From Cryptomeria japonica (Eukaryota > Streptophyta > Pinopsida > Cupressales > Cupressaceae), in contig NC_081413.1 in the NCBI RefSeq assembly GCF_030272615.1, forward strand, positions 552,757,136 through 552,821,135: DNA of 64,000 nt, read 5' to 3'. Each line of letters begins with the position of its first letter. The stretch's first letter is position 1. The notes under the pieces are model-generated. The model had not been told where the DNA came from, did no database searches, and worked only from the letters and a program-made list of their open reading frames with translations. Of this stretch, positions 48,301-60,420 are shown one piece after another. Both the position numbers and the translations under genes were made by a program.

Positions 48301-48414
48301 TTTGGGGATCTAACAGAGATGAAGCAGATAGATTTGACAGGCTGTTCCTCAAAATTAAAAGATTCTTTACCCGATAACTTCAAAGGAAATAATTGTTCAG
48401 TATTGGGATTATGA
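42390..48414 (+). CDS. NLR immune receptor: helical HeLo/4HB-like N-terminus, NB-ARC, LRR (7 exons)
   Basis: Inferred exons are 42,390-42,662, 42,788-42,901, 43,075-43,388, 46,042-46,223, 46,313-47,310, 47,404-47,679 and 47,791-48,414. All have gt/ag ends and compatible phases, giving 926 codons without a stop. Residues 1-20 carry a CCCSCC cluster (possible acylation). Residues about 60-280 are helical, without TIR features, and include ANIF-R-FLTATV across the exon 3-4 junction, resembling the last helices of MLKL/HeLo-type four-helix bundles. NB-ARC: P-loop GFGGIGKTT (324-332), kinase-2 LFLYIDN (402-408), SRILVTTRN (431-439), GGVPLLLELAG (491-501), FLDIASFF (550-557), VHD for MHD (594-596). 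Six 24-residue LRRs (LPSNFGQL type) occupy about 765-926. Expected role: intracellular pathogen sensor or executor of cell death, possibly membrane-associated. The intron 3 acceptor (gtgtgaag) is weak and was chosen by phase and motif. It appears intact; no expression evidence is available. Confidence 0.82.
43928..44110 (-). pseudogene. Glutamate-receptor-like (GLR) fragment, antisense in NLR intron 3
   Basis: A minus-strand frame (44,128-43,796) contains FPEFINITNNNKTFKGFCID followed by EFERVVEKLHYPFDYEF and NPNYDVLVTRVKG. This follows the start of the ligand-binding region of plant glutamate receptors: an EFVNVT-like strand, the GFCIDVF motif, a PYPVPYEF-like segment and a YDxLV helix. Only about 60 residues are similar; the sequence on both sides does not continue the family, and no transmembrane segments are present. 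It is best read as a captured gene fragment in the 2.65-kb intron. The assignment is from memory of the family and needs a search. Confidence 0.6.
44340..46041. other. Rest of NLR intron 3, no gene seen
   Basis: AT-rich DNA. The minus strand around 44,780-44,960 has a Glu/Asp-rich protein-like composition with stops, but I recognise no family. The intron is about 20 times longer than the other five, consistent with insertions, including the GLR fragment. Confidence 0.45.
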
Positions 48415-49751
48415 AGAAGAGTTATAAAACAAAATTGAGAACGGACTTCAAAGAATGTAATTAAATCATTCAAACTTTGAGAGGGCTTTCCATTATTTAT
48501 AATATTTTTTTATATAAGATTTGTGATTCTCAATGGTTTTCCATTTTATTTAAGTTAAATTAATTTTCAATTGTATTTAATTAATTTATTTTTTAAATAA
48601 ATTTAATATATCAATCTTTATTGATTTTTATAAGGCTAATCAAATTTTAAATAACAAAAATATATTAGTCTTTATTGATTTATTAATATATAAGAGAGAC
48701 ATCTTATTAATTCTTATAATATCTTTAATAATTTTGATTTATATTATAATTAAGTAAATAAAATAATTCTTTAAGCAAATAGAGTTAAATTAGTTTTAAA
48801 ATAATTTCAAAGAAAAATAAAATAAATATCAATAAAAATGACACTTGAATAAATAATGTAAATAAAATAAAATAATTCTCAATGTTTTTTAAATAGATGT
48901 ATTTAAGATGTGTATATTAATTTATATAACTATATTGATTTAATTGATATTATACTTAATATGATATAATTTATTTTTATATCTAACTTAGAAGAGATAT
49001 ATAAAAGATAGCTATGATCTCAATCACTAGAACATTAGACTATAAGAAACTATAACAAATTGTCACTCTAGTTAAAAATTCAATCAAAAACTTTCAAGAA
49101 GGGTGTCCCTTTCTCTATTCACTTGCCAGCCATGGATCTAATACCAACCATCGAAAATAAGATAGAACTAAACAATAAAAGTGTGTTGAAAACAATGCAT
49201 CCAAGTTTGTTAACCATGATAAATCAAATGCAAATAACCAAAAAAGAGATGCAACCATAACATGAGATATATGTGGAGAAATCCTTGCAAGAAAAAAATC
49301 CACATCCAAAGAGATCTAAGTTGTTTTAATCTATCAACAATGAGTTACATCAAAACATATATCTCTCTAAATTATTGAAACACTTTTTCTCTATTACAAC
49401 CAACGAAATAGCCTATGAACCTCCTACTCGAAGCTCTAATTTATACAAATAACAAAGAAAAACATGGGATGGTTTTGATTAACCATTTAAAAACCCAAAG
49501 GAGTTATGGCATCCAAATTGGTTGGACTAAGTCCCAACACCCGCCTTGATCTAAGATGCCTTTGATTAGCATATGTCAAAAGATAAAGGACCAAAAAGTA
49601 GCCACGAATATTTTTGGTCCATTCAAGTGATAATTTGAGCGCATCATAACATGCCCACATTATGGCTTCATAGAGATGAGCCTAGGATGATCATTATTGT
49701 TGAAAATGAGGTGAAGAAAGCTTGCAATGCAAACTAAGATGTATGTTCAAC
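48415..49751. other. NLR 3' region and AT-rich intergenic DNA
   Basis: The first ~130 bases match the 3' UTR of the NLR pseudogene (gagagggctttccatt near 48,480). No clear polyadenylation signal can be singled out in the AT-rich DNA. From about 49,020 the sequence looks LTR-like (gtggagaaatccttgcaag), but no ends can be set. No gene is visible. Confidence 0.45.
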
Positions 49752-50985
49752 TTCAAATCTAAAATTAATTTTACCAAATTTGAAACATAGGTGTGATTGC
49801 ACTATTCAACATAAATGAAAAAATCAACAAACCAATAAGATGCCAAATTTAAGTGCAGAAACCCTTTCCAAAAAGAACATCACTAGAGAAAGAGGGAAGT
49901 ATATTATTAATATTCAAAAGATAGATAATGATAACAATACACTTCACTTCACTTCCCCAACCCAACCTAGTAGCGTTTCGATACCTGTAAATAACTCATA
50001 TGAAACTACTATGACATGGCTCCAATTTATAGAAAACTGAGAGAGAGAAAACCACAATTGTTTCTCGAAATAAGAAGCAAGAAACCACTTGTGAAAGCCC
50101 ATGCTTCAAAAATTAGAAATCCATGAGACAAAATTAAATATTACTTTCCCTCAAATGGCTCCAACATGGGTGCCTAAACCATAGCCACTTTAGCTTCTTT
50201 AATGCTCCATATCTCTCCGATGATTCTTTGGATCACCCAACACTTACGTTTCACCTTTAAATCTTGGGTACCCAAAGAAAAACTCTTCATATCCCAATGT
50301 GTATGCTTAAGAGAGTAAATTTTATCCATTTTGACTTATTGTTATCACTATTATATGTTCACCTCTTGAAAATGTAATTATAATTTTTCATAACTTGTAT
50401 AAATATTTTATATTTTTCTCTGATGTATTAGGGAACATGGAGACATATGAATGGCATGTGATTTTTAAGGTTAATTTCATCTTATCCTAAGAAATATCAA
50501 GCTACAATGTGCTTTCATTTTTTATCATAAAGTTAATTTTTTAAAGATAATAAGCTCATTTGATCTTGACTCGTACCTCTACAACCCTCAACCATGAGAG
50601 ATAAAAGACATGCATGCATTCTTAGATTGATAAGCCACCATAGAAAGTTGGCCTCGATATCTACAAGGTTGAAGAAGGTTTGTATAGTTTCTAGTGTAAG
50701 AATTTTTAAAAAATTTATAATTATTTTGATTCAATATTCTTTAATTTTTAGAAATTAAAAATCCTTCACCAATTCATGGAAACTCTAGTGTATAATATGG
50801 ATAACCAAACCCTCAACAAATTCCTCCATCAATTCATTTACATCCTCTTGAGATGCAAGAAAACCTAATAGGCCAAATTAAATATAATAAAAGAGAACTC
50901 CAAACACTCATCAATAGGTTAATAAATCTAAGTGACACTAGAATCCATCATCCACAACTTGCCACTTCTTTGGAAGCTATCTACA
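49752..50985. repeat. Dispersed repeat R2, copy b
   Basis: Same orientation as 26,694-27,755, sharing start (ctaaaattaattttacca), middle (gggaacatggaga) and end (aacctaataggccaaatt). Copy a lies before the LRR pseudogene and copy b after the intact gene. Confidence 0.7.
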
Positions 50986-50989
50986 AACA

Positions 50990-51560
50990 CCTAAAATTGT
51001 ACTTTAATAAAATAATTATTTATTATTTATTTAATTATTTTACCATAATGTCATCTATTAATTAAATTAAATTTTCATTTGTTCAATTAATTTACTAAGC
51101 CTCTTCTTTCTAATTTAAATAATTATTTCTTATTTATTTAATCTCACCCTCTTCTCCTAAATTAAATAAATACATTATTTATTTAATTTAATCTTCCCCT
51201 TTCCTCTATTAATTAAATAAATACTTTTAATTAATTAATTGATTCACTTAGCTTTTTCCTATTTAATAAATAGATGGATCACAATCTAAAATCGTAGGCA
51301 TGTGGCAAGCGTCAACCACATCTTTATTCACTTTGTGTTTTCTCCAAAGTCAACTCACCTCTTAATTTCCTCCCTTCAATCCTATTGAGTCTCTTTCACC
51401 TATGTGATCCTAGCTATTCACCTTTTTGACCTCTTAATCTAATCCTTTCATTCTTATGATGATCTCTATAAAAGAGGCTTCCTCCTCTCATTTTTCATAA
51501 CACATATCTTGAGCATACCTACATTCTCTCAAAATTATTTTAGCTACTAATTGCTTTCTA
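50990..51560 (+). promoter_or_regulatory. LTR-like fragment with a TATA box
   Basis: A taattaaataaat-rich stretch passes into a CT-rich region with a well-formed TATA motif (ctctataaaagaggcttcct near 51,464) and then a C/T/A-rich leader. This resembles the promoter half of a plant LTR. The ends are undefined and the following copia frame begins abruptly, so the two may be unrelated fragments. Confidence 0.35.
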
Positions 51561-51599
51561 ATGGATCAATAAGAAAAGGAAAGGATGTCTATCATAACC

Positions 51600-54538
51600 A
51601 TGAATATAGATCAATTTATCATGTCGGTGGTAATGAAGAAGTGGATGATGAACATAACTTGATGGAAATTGAGGCTTTAATGGCAAAGAAACTTCCTCGA
51701 GGCACCAATAAGTACAAAATAAGAATTCTACTTGCATTTGCAATATTCAAAGGATTTAAGGTATACCAAAGGGATGTCAAGTCTGCATTTTTGAATGGAA
51801 TTATAGAAGAAGAGGTTTACATTAAACAACTGGATGGGTTTGCAATGACTGAAGACAAGGACATGGTGTGCAAACTTCATATATCTATATATGGGTTAAA
51901 GAAAGCTCCAAGGGCATGGTATGAGAGACTCCATTCACACCTGATAAAGATTGGATTTCAAAGAACCAGTGAGGACAACAACATTTACTTGAAGACAAAA
52001 GGAGGCAAGTTATTGATTGCAAAAGTGTTTGTAGATGATATCATATTTGGAGGAGATGATGACATGAGTGTAACTTTTGCATAAGAAATGAAAAAGGAAT
52101 TTGAAATGTCTTTGATAGGTGAAATCAAATTTATCATTGGTTTGCAGGTCCAATAGATGGAAGGAGGAATCTTTACCAGCCAATCCAAATATGTGAAGGA
52201 GGTATTGAAAACCTTCGGAATGGAAGACTCTAAACCGGTTGGAACCCCTATCGTTACTAGTTGTAGATTATCCAAGGAAGATGATTCAGATCTAGTGGAT
52301 GAAACTGAGTATAGATCAATGATTGCTAAACTACACTATGTTGTTCATAGCAGACTGGACACTACTCATGTAGTTGGTATAGTGGCTAGATTTTAGAAAA
52401 GTCCTAAAGAGACTCATATGGTGGCAGTGAAGAGAATTTTTCAAGTATCTTAGAGGAACTATTGATTATGGATTATGGTATTCATACAAAGGAAACTTCT
52501 CTTTGAAGGTGTTCACAGATGTTGATTGGGCAGGTAATGTAGATCATGACCAAAATGTTGGCATATTGACATAACTAATGATGAGATGTGTTGATGACCG
52601 GTAATGTTGATGTGAAGATTGTTGACTTGATGATATTGAGATGATTAGTTATTTGGGTTGTCATTGATAAAAACTATGTTTGTCTATGTTTGTTTAAGTC
52701 ATCTAAATCATCAAGGTCTACCGGTAAAGCCTAATTGGTAATGGATTGAGTTGGACAACATAATTGTTAAGTTGACAATGAACTGGTGAGCAGGAAGTGG
52801 AATAGAGAAGGAGATGATTGCGGTAGAGATCAGTGTTGATTCAGGTGTTGCGGTTTGGAACATATGTTTATGACATTGTAATGAGTTTTTGATAGGAACC
52901 ACATCAATTTTTGAGAAACAAAGATCATGTTTGTAATTTTATGGTGTATATTTCATGTAGGGTTTGAGAACTAGTAACAAGATCTTTAACTGGTAATATT
53001 TTATGGTTTGGTGGTGGATTTCATCATGTTCATAACTTTGTGTTGATGTGTCAGAATCCATGTGAAAGGATAAGATGTTGTTTTGAGCGCGAACAAGGAG
53101 CGAATTTCTTGGGAAACAACGAAGTGCTTAGCAAAATGTGTTAAGGGTTTGACAGCTTATCAGATCGATGTGCAGTGACATGTTATGATCATTCAATGGC
53201 TGTAATTGTCTTGTAATTTGTTGTAATGATTTGTATGATGATTTGTAATGATTTGATATGATCTGTGATGTAAATTCATTGTATGTTAGGGTTATTCAAC
53301 CAGAAAAGTTGTAAAGTGTATTTAGGTTAAGTTTGACTAGGTTTATTGTGTCGATGGCCAGAGAAAGAAGAGTGTAGCCGAACTAGTTTGAGGTGTCTGC
53401 AAGAGTGAAGCATACTGGAGCTGAAAAGAATCTATAAAAGAAAGCAGAGTGATGAATCTAGATCATTTATCTATTGTTTCCTAACAGTTACAACAAATTT
53501 AAAATCCCTTAATCAGGTAGCTCCTAACAGGCCCGAATGACCCCCAAGATCATATACAAGAATTTTGCACAATGAGTATGGAGTTTGCACATGAGGATTG
53601 TGTAAATCCCTTCACCGGGTGGCTCAATAATTTGGGTTTAAATACTTTAGCAAGATTACTCCTAACAAGATAAAGCTCCTAACAGAGCCGAGGTTGAAAT
53701 CCCTTCACCGGGTGACTCCTAACAAGGTTTGGTCTTAACCAGGCATTGTTGTAAAGCTCCTCACCGAGCTAGGCCTTTCATAGGGCACATTCTAAAAGAG
53801 TGCATATTTTTGTGGGTACCAATTCCCATTGTGGTTTTTCCCATTTGGGTTTCCATGTAAAAAATCTCAATGTTCATATGATAGTTGATTTGATTATATG
53901 TGTTATCTTTTCATTGCATGCATATTGTTGAACACATGAATGAGCAGTTTGATAAATTTGTTTTAAGTGTTTAATTGAGTGGTTACCGGTACTGGTATTG
54001 GAGTGTTTTTGGAGAATTTTTTTCAGATTGTTGAAAGATTTCAGTTTACTGTTATTACTTATTCAACCCCCCTCTCAGTAATAATCAAATCCTCTAAATA
54101 ACACGGAAGAGCACAACCGGTGGTGCATTCTTTCTAGGAGGAAGACTCTTATCCTGGACTAGTAAGAAACTAAGCTACATTTCTCAGTCTACAACAAAAG
54201 CAAAGTATGTGGATACATCTATGAACTGTACTCAAGCAATATGGATGAGACATGTATTAGAAGGATTCAAGGAGAATATGACAGAATTGGTGGTCATATA
54301 TTGTGATAATACAAGTGCAATAAACATTTCAAAGAATCTTGTATTGCATGCTAGAACAAAGCATATTGAACTGAAGTATCATTATCAGAGAGAAAGAGTG
54401 CAGGAAAAGAAAGTTGAGATGGATCATGTGTCAAGCAAGGAGCAGTTGGATGACATCTTTAGTAAGCCATTGCGTAAAGCAACCTTTGAGTATCTCAAAG
54501 GCAAGCTAGGGGTTATACCCCTACAAAAGGTCAACTAA
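51600..54538 (+). pseudogene. Copia RT and RNase H, interrupted
   Basis: RT motifs: YQRDVKSAFLNG, YGLKKAPRAWYERL and FVDDIIFGG. Stops are TAA near 52,082 and TAGs near 52,156 and 52,396, all at positions where Gln is likely, plus a one-base frameshift in a T run near 52,439. RNase H starts KVFTDVDWAGN near 52,510, is cut by the solo LTR after DHD, and resumes at 54,104 with SWTSKKLSYISQST, VIYCDNTSAINISKN, TKHIELKYHYQRE and SSKEQLDDIFSKPL, ending at TAA 54,536-54,538. Non-functional. Confidence 0.9.
52556..54103 (+). mobile_element. Nested solo LTR, 1,548 bp
   Basis: Begins TGTTGGCAT and ends AATAACA, like the 3' LTR of the host element. The flanking pentamers are caaaa (52,551-52,555) and cggaa (54,104-54,108), which I read as a 5-bp target-site duplication whose left copy has two G-to-A changes. 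Removing the LTR rejoins the copia RNase H frame. The internal region was lost, as expected from LTR-LTR recombination. Repeated ctcctaacagg and cccttcaccgggtg motifs fill the 3' half. Confidence 0.88.
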
Positions 54539-54686
54539 GATGTTGTTGCAACATCAATCCAGTGGACTAATTGAAGATCTTTCACTGTGGATTGATGAGA
54601 AAAGGGTTACTCCTCAGGGGAAGCAACAGAGATGAAGAAAAAAATAGCACCAGAAGATGAATTTGACACTTTGCACCTTTGGCATT

Positions 54687-54850
54687 GTTGTCAAAGGGGG
54701 AGAAGAAAAGTAAAAGGGGAGAAGAACAATGAAGAGCATAAAAAGAAGAATTGATGAAGGGATAAGAACAAGTTAAACAGAATAGAAGAAGAAAAGAACA
54801 GTACAACATGGTGAGCTTTTGGTGTTGCCATCAATGTCAAAGGGGGAGAT
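54687..54850 (+). promoter_or_regulatory. Two polypurine-tract motifs before the 3' LTR
   Basis: tgtcaaagggggaga occurs at about 54,689 and again at about 54,834 directly before the LTR start at 54,851. The second is the plus-strand primer site. Repeated PPT-like motifs in this region are described for Sireviruses. Confidence 0.75.
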
Positions 54851-56223
54851 TGTTGGCATAATTGATGGAGATGATGATGAGATGAGAATATGATCGGTAA
54901 AGTTGATATAATTAGGTATATGTTGTCATTGATGTCAACTAGTTTTACCAGATGCAAACCTAGCAGAAGAGAGAAGGATAAGCTGAATCATGCATTGCGG
55001 TTAGAAGTGATGGTTGCAGTTGACATACATGACTTGGAAAATCTGTGTTGATTCAGGTGTTGCGGTTCAGAATATATGTTCATAACATTGGCATGAGTTT
55101 GTGATTGAAATCGCATCAAGTTTGGTGAACTGGAAAGCACATTTACAATTGATTGTTATGAACTCTGTGAAGAAGAATGAATACTGGTATCAGATCTTTA
55201 ACCGGTAATGATTTAAGGTTTGGGGGTGGATCTTATCATGATCATAACTTAGTGATGACATGACATAATCCACGTGTAATGATAAAATGATATTTAAGCG
55301 CGTACAAGGTAAAGATTTCTTGGGAAACAACAAAATGCTTAGAAGAATGATACAAGGGTTTGATTTCTTATCAAATCGATGTGCGGTTATAATTCAACGA
55401 CGGAAATCATCTACAAATTTTTTGTAATGTATTTTGGTGGAGTGTTCTGTCACGCTAAATTTAAATTCATTGTATCTTGTTGATGTAATTAGGGTTTGTA
55501 GCCACCCTAACTGAAAAGTGTATTTAGGGCTAGTTGGAGAATATTTTTTGTGTCAATGGTTTGAGAAGAAGGTATTGCCGAACCAGTTTGAAGTGTCTAC
55601 ATGTGTGTAGTAGAGTTGTGCTGAAAAGGATCTATACTAGAAAGCAAGGAAATGTTGTAATCAAATCATTTGCCCTTTTGTTCCCTAACAGTTACAACAA
55701 TTTAAAATCCCTTAATTGGGTACATCCTAACAGGTCTGATATTGTAAATTCCTTCACCGAGAGGATCATTAACTTGAGTTCAAAATCCTCTAACAAGGTT
55801 ACTCTTAATAGGGTAGAGCTCCTAATAGGGTTGAGGCAAAATCCCTTGAACTGGTGACTCCTAACAGGATCTTCTCTTAATTAACTGGGCATATTGTAAG
55901 CTCTTAATCGGGCTAGGCCTTTAATCGGGCGCATTCCAAAAGAGTGCAAATACATATTATGGGTGCTAATTCCCATTGTGGTTTTCCGAGTTGGGTTTCC
56001 ATGTCAAAAATCTTTGTGTTCATGTGGTGGATGCATTGTTGATTTGTGCATTTTATATCTTTACTTTGTTTGCATATTGATGAACACTTGAGTGAATGGT
56101 TCGTTAAATCAGCTTAGGAGATTGTTTGAGTAGTTACCAATGCACAGTTTTGTGAAGTGTTGCAGATTTGTGTTATTACTGATTCACCCCCCTCTCAGTA
56201 ATAACTAGATCCTCATAATAACA
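54851..56223 (+). mobile_element. 3' LTR of the copia element, 1,373 bp
   Basis: TGTTGGCATAATTG at the start, placed right after the PPT, to CCTCATAATAACA at the end. It shares gttgattcaggtgttgcggtt-type blocks, ctcctaacagg repeats and a cccccctctcagtaataa block with the nested solo LTR, so both belong to one family. Confidence 0.85.
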
Positions 56224-58768
56224 CTTTCGATGTATTTGTCTTCTCTTTCAACGTATTTGGTAGTCTATTAATGAATTTTTTGAGGTTGAATATTTAGTAA
56301 GGTTTTGAATCTTTCGATATTTTTTCTGTATATTTTGGCATATCTGCAGTATGTTCCAGTGTATTTGGTAGTCTATTGAGGCATATTTGTAGATAAGGGT
56401 TTTTACAAGTTTTAGATCTTTTTTACATATTTATAGTTTTTGTCCATATTTTTGTCAATCTCTGTCCACATATTTGTCTATCTATTGTCATGTTTTTGTT
56501 TCAATTTTGTATTTTTTAATTTTTAATTTATCTTTAGCTAACCCTTGTTGGTACTAACAAAGTGGTGTGGCTTGTTTCTGATTATAGAAAGCCACTTAAA
56601 CTATTAACACCTTTCTTGCAAGACCTATAATGGCAAAGGGGGTTATTTTTGCAACTACTAGCTTGTGGTTTTGTAGGGGTAGTTATTTGTGCTTGTGCTT
56701 TTCTTATATTAGCTCACTTTTGGATTTGGTGCTTAAAAATAACCTTTGTTTATCATGTCTTGTGCACTTGCACACTTTTTTTAAATTAGAATTCAAGGTG
56801 TTACGGCCTAAAGCGGTATTTCCTTTGGGTTGTTATATAGAAATAGAAAAAGTGAAAGTTGAAGCTCAAACTTATGACTATGTACCAAGCATGTCAATTG
56901 TGAAGGAGACACATGGGCCCTAGAGTGGTTAAATAGAGACTTAAGTGTCTCAACCTTAATGTATGTATGTTGGTGTTCCCGAATTGTGACTAGAAGCCTT
57001 GTTTTAGTAGCCACCCTTTTTGATTGAGTAATTGGGGTGATTTTAGTGTAGAGGATGCACATCATTCCCTTAAGTTGCTCACCATTTGTACTTCCTTGAG
57101 TTGACACATAATTTTTTGGGTTTTATTTAAGCTAATTGCAACTTTCAAAAAGAGAGTAATTGAGTTATGCATCTAGGCCTAGGCCCCCCTATATATCCTT
57201 CTCTCACAAAAACAAGAATGCAAAGCACTCCTTAAGGTGTTAAACATTTTAGTTGATGAAGTGCCAAGTGTGGGCTTGCTTTCACTATAATTGGCCTTGA
57301 CCTTTGTAAATATTTCTTGGAGTATCTTCTTTTGTGCTAGCCGGTGGAAATTTGGGCTTTGAGAAGCCTAGGATATACCCTTATTGTTGTTCAACAATCA
57401 ATAGCTACTGTGTCTTTGTGTTTGTAGTGCTTTCTTGCCACATTAATTACCAAACACTTAAATCTGGTCATGATTTTGACATTCAAAATAAACCTAGGAA
57501 AACTTTCCCCATAACTACGTTTTGTTAGTTTATCCCCACATATTTGAGAGATCCTGATGTGTATTTGTTAAATATTCCTATCTATCTATCAACAAATTCC
57601 TGCATATTTGCCTTTGTCTGCCTATCTATTTAATTGGCAATTAAAATCACTCTGAACCTCCATCTTGATCTTAGATTTGACATTATTCAAATTCATTGTA
57701 GTCTTTTTTATCACATGAGTTTTATACATATTAGATCAGATTAGGCACCTTAACTATCTTGTTGGCATTAGATTATCTTTTTTACATTAGGATTTCTTGG
57801 CTTTTAGAGGTCCTAGGCTTACAATTTTTTGTATTTGACCTAGTTTTCTGATGTATTGAAATGGTACTTAGGTGCATAGATTTAGATTAGTGACATTGTA
57901 TTCATTAGGCACATTTCTAGCCTTCCCATTTTTTGTTGTCTTATGTTGCATTTTTGCTTTGGAAAACTACATATTTGACCTATGTTTCTATGTATCTATT
58001 AGCCTATTCTTGTGTATTTGTCATCTGCTATTGCATATTTGCTTCAATGAGATTCAGAGCTTATTGGCTAACTCCATAAGATTTTTGACTAATCACTATC
58101 AATTTCACCATATTCTTTTTATCCATTTTCTAGTCATTTCTCTCAAAGTCTTATCCAAAATCAATCCTTTAGAAACTAAAACTTGTCTTTTGTCCTCATA
58201 ATCTTATATCAATCTTGGCATCACTAGGTGTTTTTCTACTTAGATCTAGTATATTTAGGTAGGAGATCATCTTAGTTTCTTGAGTTGGATTAGCTTACCC
58301 TAGAATTAATCATATCTTGGGAAGTTAAATCTTTTTTGAGTTATTGATTGTAGCTATCCATCATAATCCTAATCTTGTCATCATTGGAGTCTACTTTAGG
58401 ACCTTAGAGACAACTTTTGACCTTTCTTCATCCAAGTCATCACCTTAGCCTAATCCTCATCATCGCTCTTGTCATCTTTCCATTTCATTACCTAATTCAA
58501 ACCTTTCCTTTTTATGGTTGAAACTAGAGACCAAAAGCTTAGAAGCAAAGCCTAGGAAGCTCAAAGATATCAAAACATGGAGCATTATTATTATAATGAT
58601 GATGAGTTCTTCAAGCAACGATCCTTTAGAAATAAAGGTTTAGTTGAGGATTTCGATGATGATTACCCAACCTTGAGATAAATTCAAGAGCATTTGTCTA
58701 ATGCTAAATTCAATAAGATTCTTGAGATCGTATTATGCAACAATCTGCAATTCTTTTTGATGGTATGA
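56224..58768. other. No gene identified; retroelement-like relics
   Basis: T-rich DNA with recurring gtatttg and atatttg words (56,224-56,510, 57,550-58,050). A protein-like frame near 58,505-58,740 (acidic, HYYYNDDEFFKQRSFRN) could be the start of a retroelement gag, but has a stop and no family motif. The frame at 56,630-56,923 is unsupported. Confidence 0.4.
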
Positions 58769-60420
58769 TGAAAGAATAAGTATCAGATAGAATACTGAGA
58801 GGGGGGGGGTGAATCAGTATATTGAAAAACTGATACAAACTTCCCAATCTCAAACTCAATCACATAAAGTAAACTTTCACTGTCAAGATCAATACTCATA
58901 AGAATACTCAACATCAACCGGTTAACTGTTATAAGAACTTAATAGTAAACAACCTTCAACTTGTAAACATCTAAGTGCCTAATCATATATCAACACACTC
59001 CATCTCTCAATGCTTCCAATTATCATTCCTTATTAGAATAGTTAAGTAATCAATCAAATCAACAAATAAGATCATAACCACAAAATTATTCACCACATGA
59101 CACAAATGTTTATATGTGGAAAACCCAAATATGTAAAAATCACGGTGAGATGAGACTCACAAGATAGCTATTTGAACTCTTCCGAAGTTTTCCCTGTTAG
59201 GAGCCAAGCATGTTAAAGCTTTTACAATAAGTCATGTTAAGAACTAATCCTATTAGGAATCACCCAGTTAAGAGATTTACAAAATGCCTCGATGAAAAGT
59301 AAATACCTTGTTAGGAGTAACCTCGGTAGAGGATTTGAGAATCCAAGCTAATGGATCAGCTTTTTAGAGGATTTAAGAAGTAACCAAGCTTGTTAGAGCT
59401 TACCTGGTTAGGGGATTTCAATTCTATTGTAATTGCTAGAAGACAACGGGTTTTTCTTGATCTGTTTAAATAGCACTACATTTGCTTGATCAAATCCTTT
59501 TAAGCTTCAATCTACCTTTACTCAAACTGCAGATCCATTCTTCGATTAGGCAACCACACACTCAACTGATTTCAGCCAGCACTTTGCCAACACTTTTACA
59601 AAACAACTTCATCGACCTTAAATAGAAATCAATTAGGTCGGTAACACAACAAAAGCCTAATTCTCTCATGGAGATTACAAACAAATCGGTTGAAGTGTGA
59701 CAATTGGATTTACATAGCAATCTATACACATTCTTCAAGAAAATTCCAACCGCTCCATGATCACCGCTTCATCAAACTTTGTAACTCATCACGCACTATA
59801 CATTAGATGCAATCCACTTTGCTCATTCCCTAGAAAATCAAACAAACATGCCAAAACAATATGAAGTTATCCTCATACAATGATCACACATGTCACTATC
59901 ATTACCGCTCATCATTAGATCTTAAACCAACAAACTTGATCGGTTAGGGTTTAACAAAAAACCACTGGTAGGGTTTACCGGTTACATTGCATAGAAAGGG
60001 TTTAACCTTATACACCAGTTTACTAGTTCAACTCACAAACTTACATACTGGTTTACAACATCTTCCACAAAGCTCTTTCTACCAGTTACAAGACAATTTC
60101 AATAATGTTAGTGAACAGATTTGTCCTTCAAAAATGAATATGCAAATTAACTCCCAATGCCCAGAATGAAAAACAAAAAGAAGCACTAACAGCTGGATTG
60201 ATTATCATGAGATTGATAATCTTCCTCTGAATTTTATAGGGTATAGCTCCCCGGTCAAACATTCAATAAATTAATTGGTTTTAAACCACACATTTGCTTT
60301 TAACCGGAAAGCAACTAAAGGCACTAACACCTACTCATAACCATGAAGTAAATGTGAAGATGACTGAATACTAAATAAAGTGAATGCAGGAAAAAGAAAA
60401 CATAGTTCATATTCCCAACA
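58769..60420 (-). mobile_element. Solo LTR of a related copia family, about 1.65 kb
   Basis: On the minus strand it begins TGTTGGGAATATGAAC at 60,420 and ends just after a ccccccccctctcagtatt block near 58,795, paralleling the two LTRs above. It also contains gttaggagtaacc-type motifs, the complement of the ctcctaacagg repeats. No PPT or PBS adjoins either end and I find no matching target-site duplication, so the exact left end (58,761-58,770) is uncertain. Confidence 0.75.

Larger units (their letters stand above)
51560..56223 (+). mobile_element. 5'-truncated Sirevirus-like Ty1/copia retrotransposon with a nested solo LTR
   Basis: Contains a reverse transcriptase starting mid-domain, RNase H, an AG-rich spacer with two near-identical polypurine-tract motifs, and a 3' LTR (54,851-56,223). 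Gag, protease, integrase and the 5' LTR are missing. A related solo LTR is inserted in the RNase H region. The large LTR and multiple PPTs fit the Sirevirus lineage. That lineage call is from family knowledge. Confidence 0.85.
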
